Shown here: in pieces, positions 13,432-13,484 of the stretch | Position numbering within the stretch: position 1 is the first letter of the stretch | How the letters are laid out: the number at the start of each line of letters is the position of its first letter | Source: JAXDLK01 sp034666665 | Lineage (GTDB): Bacteria; Desulfobacterota; Binatia; JACPRU01 | Direction: 5' to 3' | Assembly: GCA_034666665.1 (NCBI GenBank) | Contig: JAXDLK010000208.1 | Span: forward strand, 1-13,484 | Length of the DNA stretch: 13,484 nucleotides | Program-made: the position numbers and the translations under genes | Notes under the pieces: model-generated | Database searches by the model: none | The model's input: only the letters and a program-made list of their open reading frames with translations | Told to the model about the DNA's origin: nothing

Positions 13432-13484
13432 TCAGTTCTTCTCGACCACTACGTCGAAGGCGATCAGCGCCGGCGCCTGCGGCA
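13432..13484 (-). CDS. C-terminal end of an unidentified minus-strand gene
   Basis: Reading the minus strand into the TGA at 13434-13432 gives the last 16 codons of an open frame, PQAPALIAFDVVVEKN. Fifteen of the 16 third positions are G or C and the peptide looks like a beta-strand ending, which supports real coding. The gene continues beyond the window and converges with pccB across the repeat cluster. No family can be named from so short a piece. Confidence 0.45.
   Translation of the reverse strand, partial: PQAPALIAFDVVVEKN

Overview
The window is high-GC bacterial DNA (roughly two thirds G+C by eye, third codon positions almost always G or C) with compact gene spacing. The gene set fits an aerobic or facultative soil/sediment bacterium of the former Deltaproteobacteria or a relative (Myxococcota, Binatota, Desulfobacterota). 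It combines acyl-CoA carboxylase subunits, EtfBA and an ETF:quinone oxidoreductase of the NarI/4Fe-4S/CCG type with a MEDS-domain histidine kinase, and GC-rich hairpin repeats lie between genes. The lineage is an inference from gene content; no marker gene is present.

Layout. 1-796: end of a biotin carboxylase gene and a separate biotin carboxyl carrier gene, overlapping by GTGA. 914-1752: a promoter and an IclR-family regulator. 1752-1840: a perfect 28-bp inverted repeat around a 33-nt centre, resembling a REPIN or MITE. 1922-3669: etfB and etfA. 3676-6216 (minus strand): a NarL-type response regulator followed by a MEDS-PAS histidine kinase. 6217-6537: divergent intergenic region. 6538-8532 (plus): a REC-GAF-PAS-kinase protein in which both phosphotransfer residues are replaced. 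8652-8723: hairpin repeats. 8734-10890: ETF:quinone oxidoreductase (EMO-like). 10868-11395: DUF192 lipoprotein. 11454-13004: propionyl-CoA carboxylase beta subunit. 13021-13410: a cluster of hairpin and tandem repeats. 13432-13484 (minus): the end of a further gene.

How it fits together. EtfBA collects electrons from acyl-CoA dehydrogenases, and the membrane oxidoreductase at 8734-10890 would pass them to the quinone pool. The carboxylase subunits would handle propionyl-CoA or a related branched acyl-CoA. The IclR regulator is a candidate sensor of a pathway intermediate. Between etfA and the oxidoreductase, normally neighbours in function, sits a signalling block of about 5 kb: a canonical two-component pair and a degenerate hybrid kinase.

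The most unusual signal is that degenerate kinase. Its receiver has His where the phospho-accepting Asp should be, and its H-box has Asp where the phosphorylated His should be, while the ATP-binding motifs are largely kept. Other points worth a check are the large inverted repeat before etfB, the repeat that supplies the ribosome binding site of the oxidoreductase gene, and the split biotinylated subunit.
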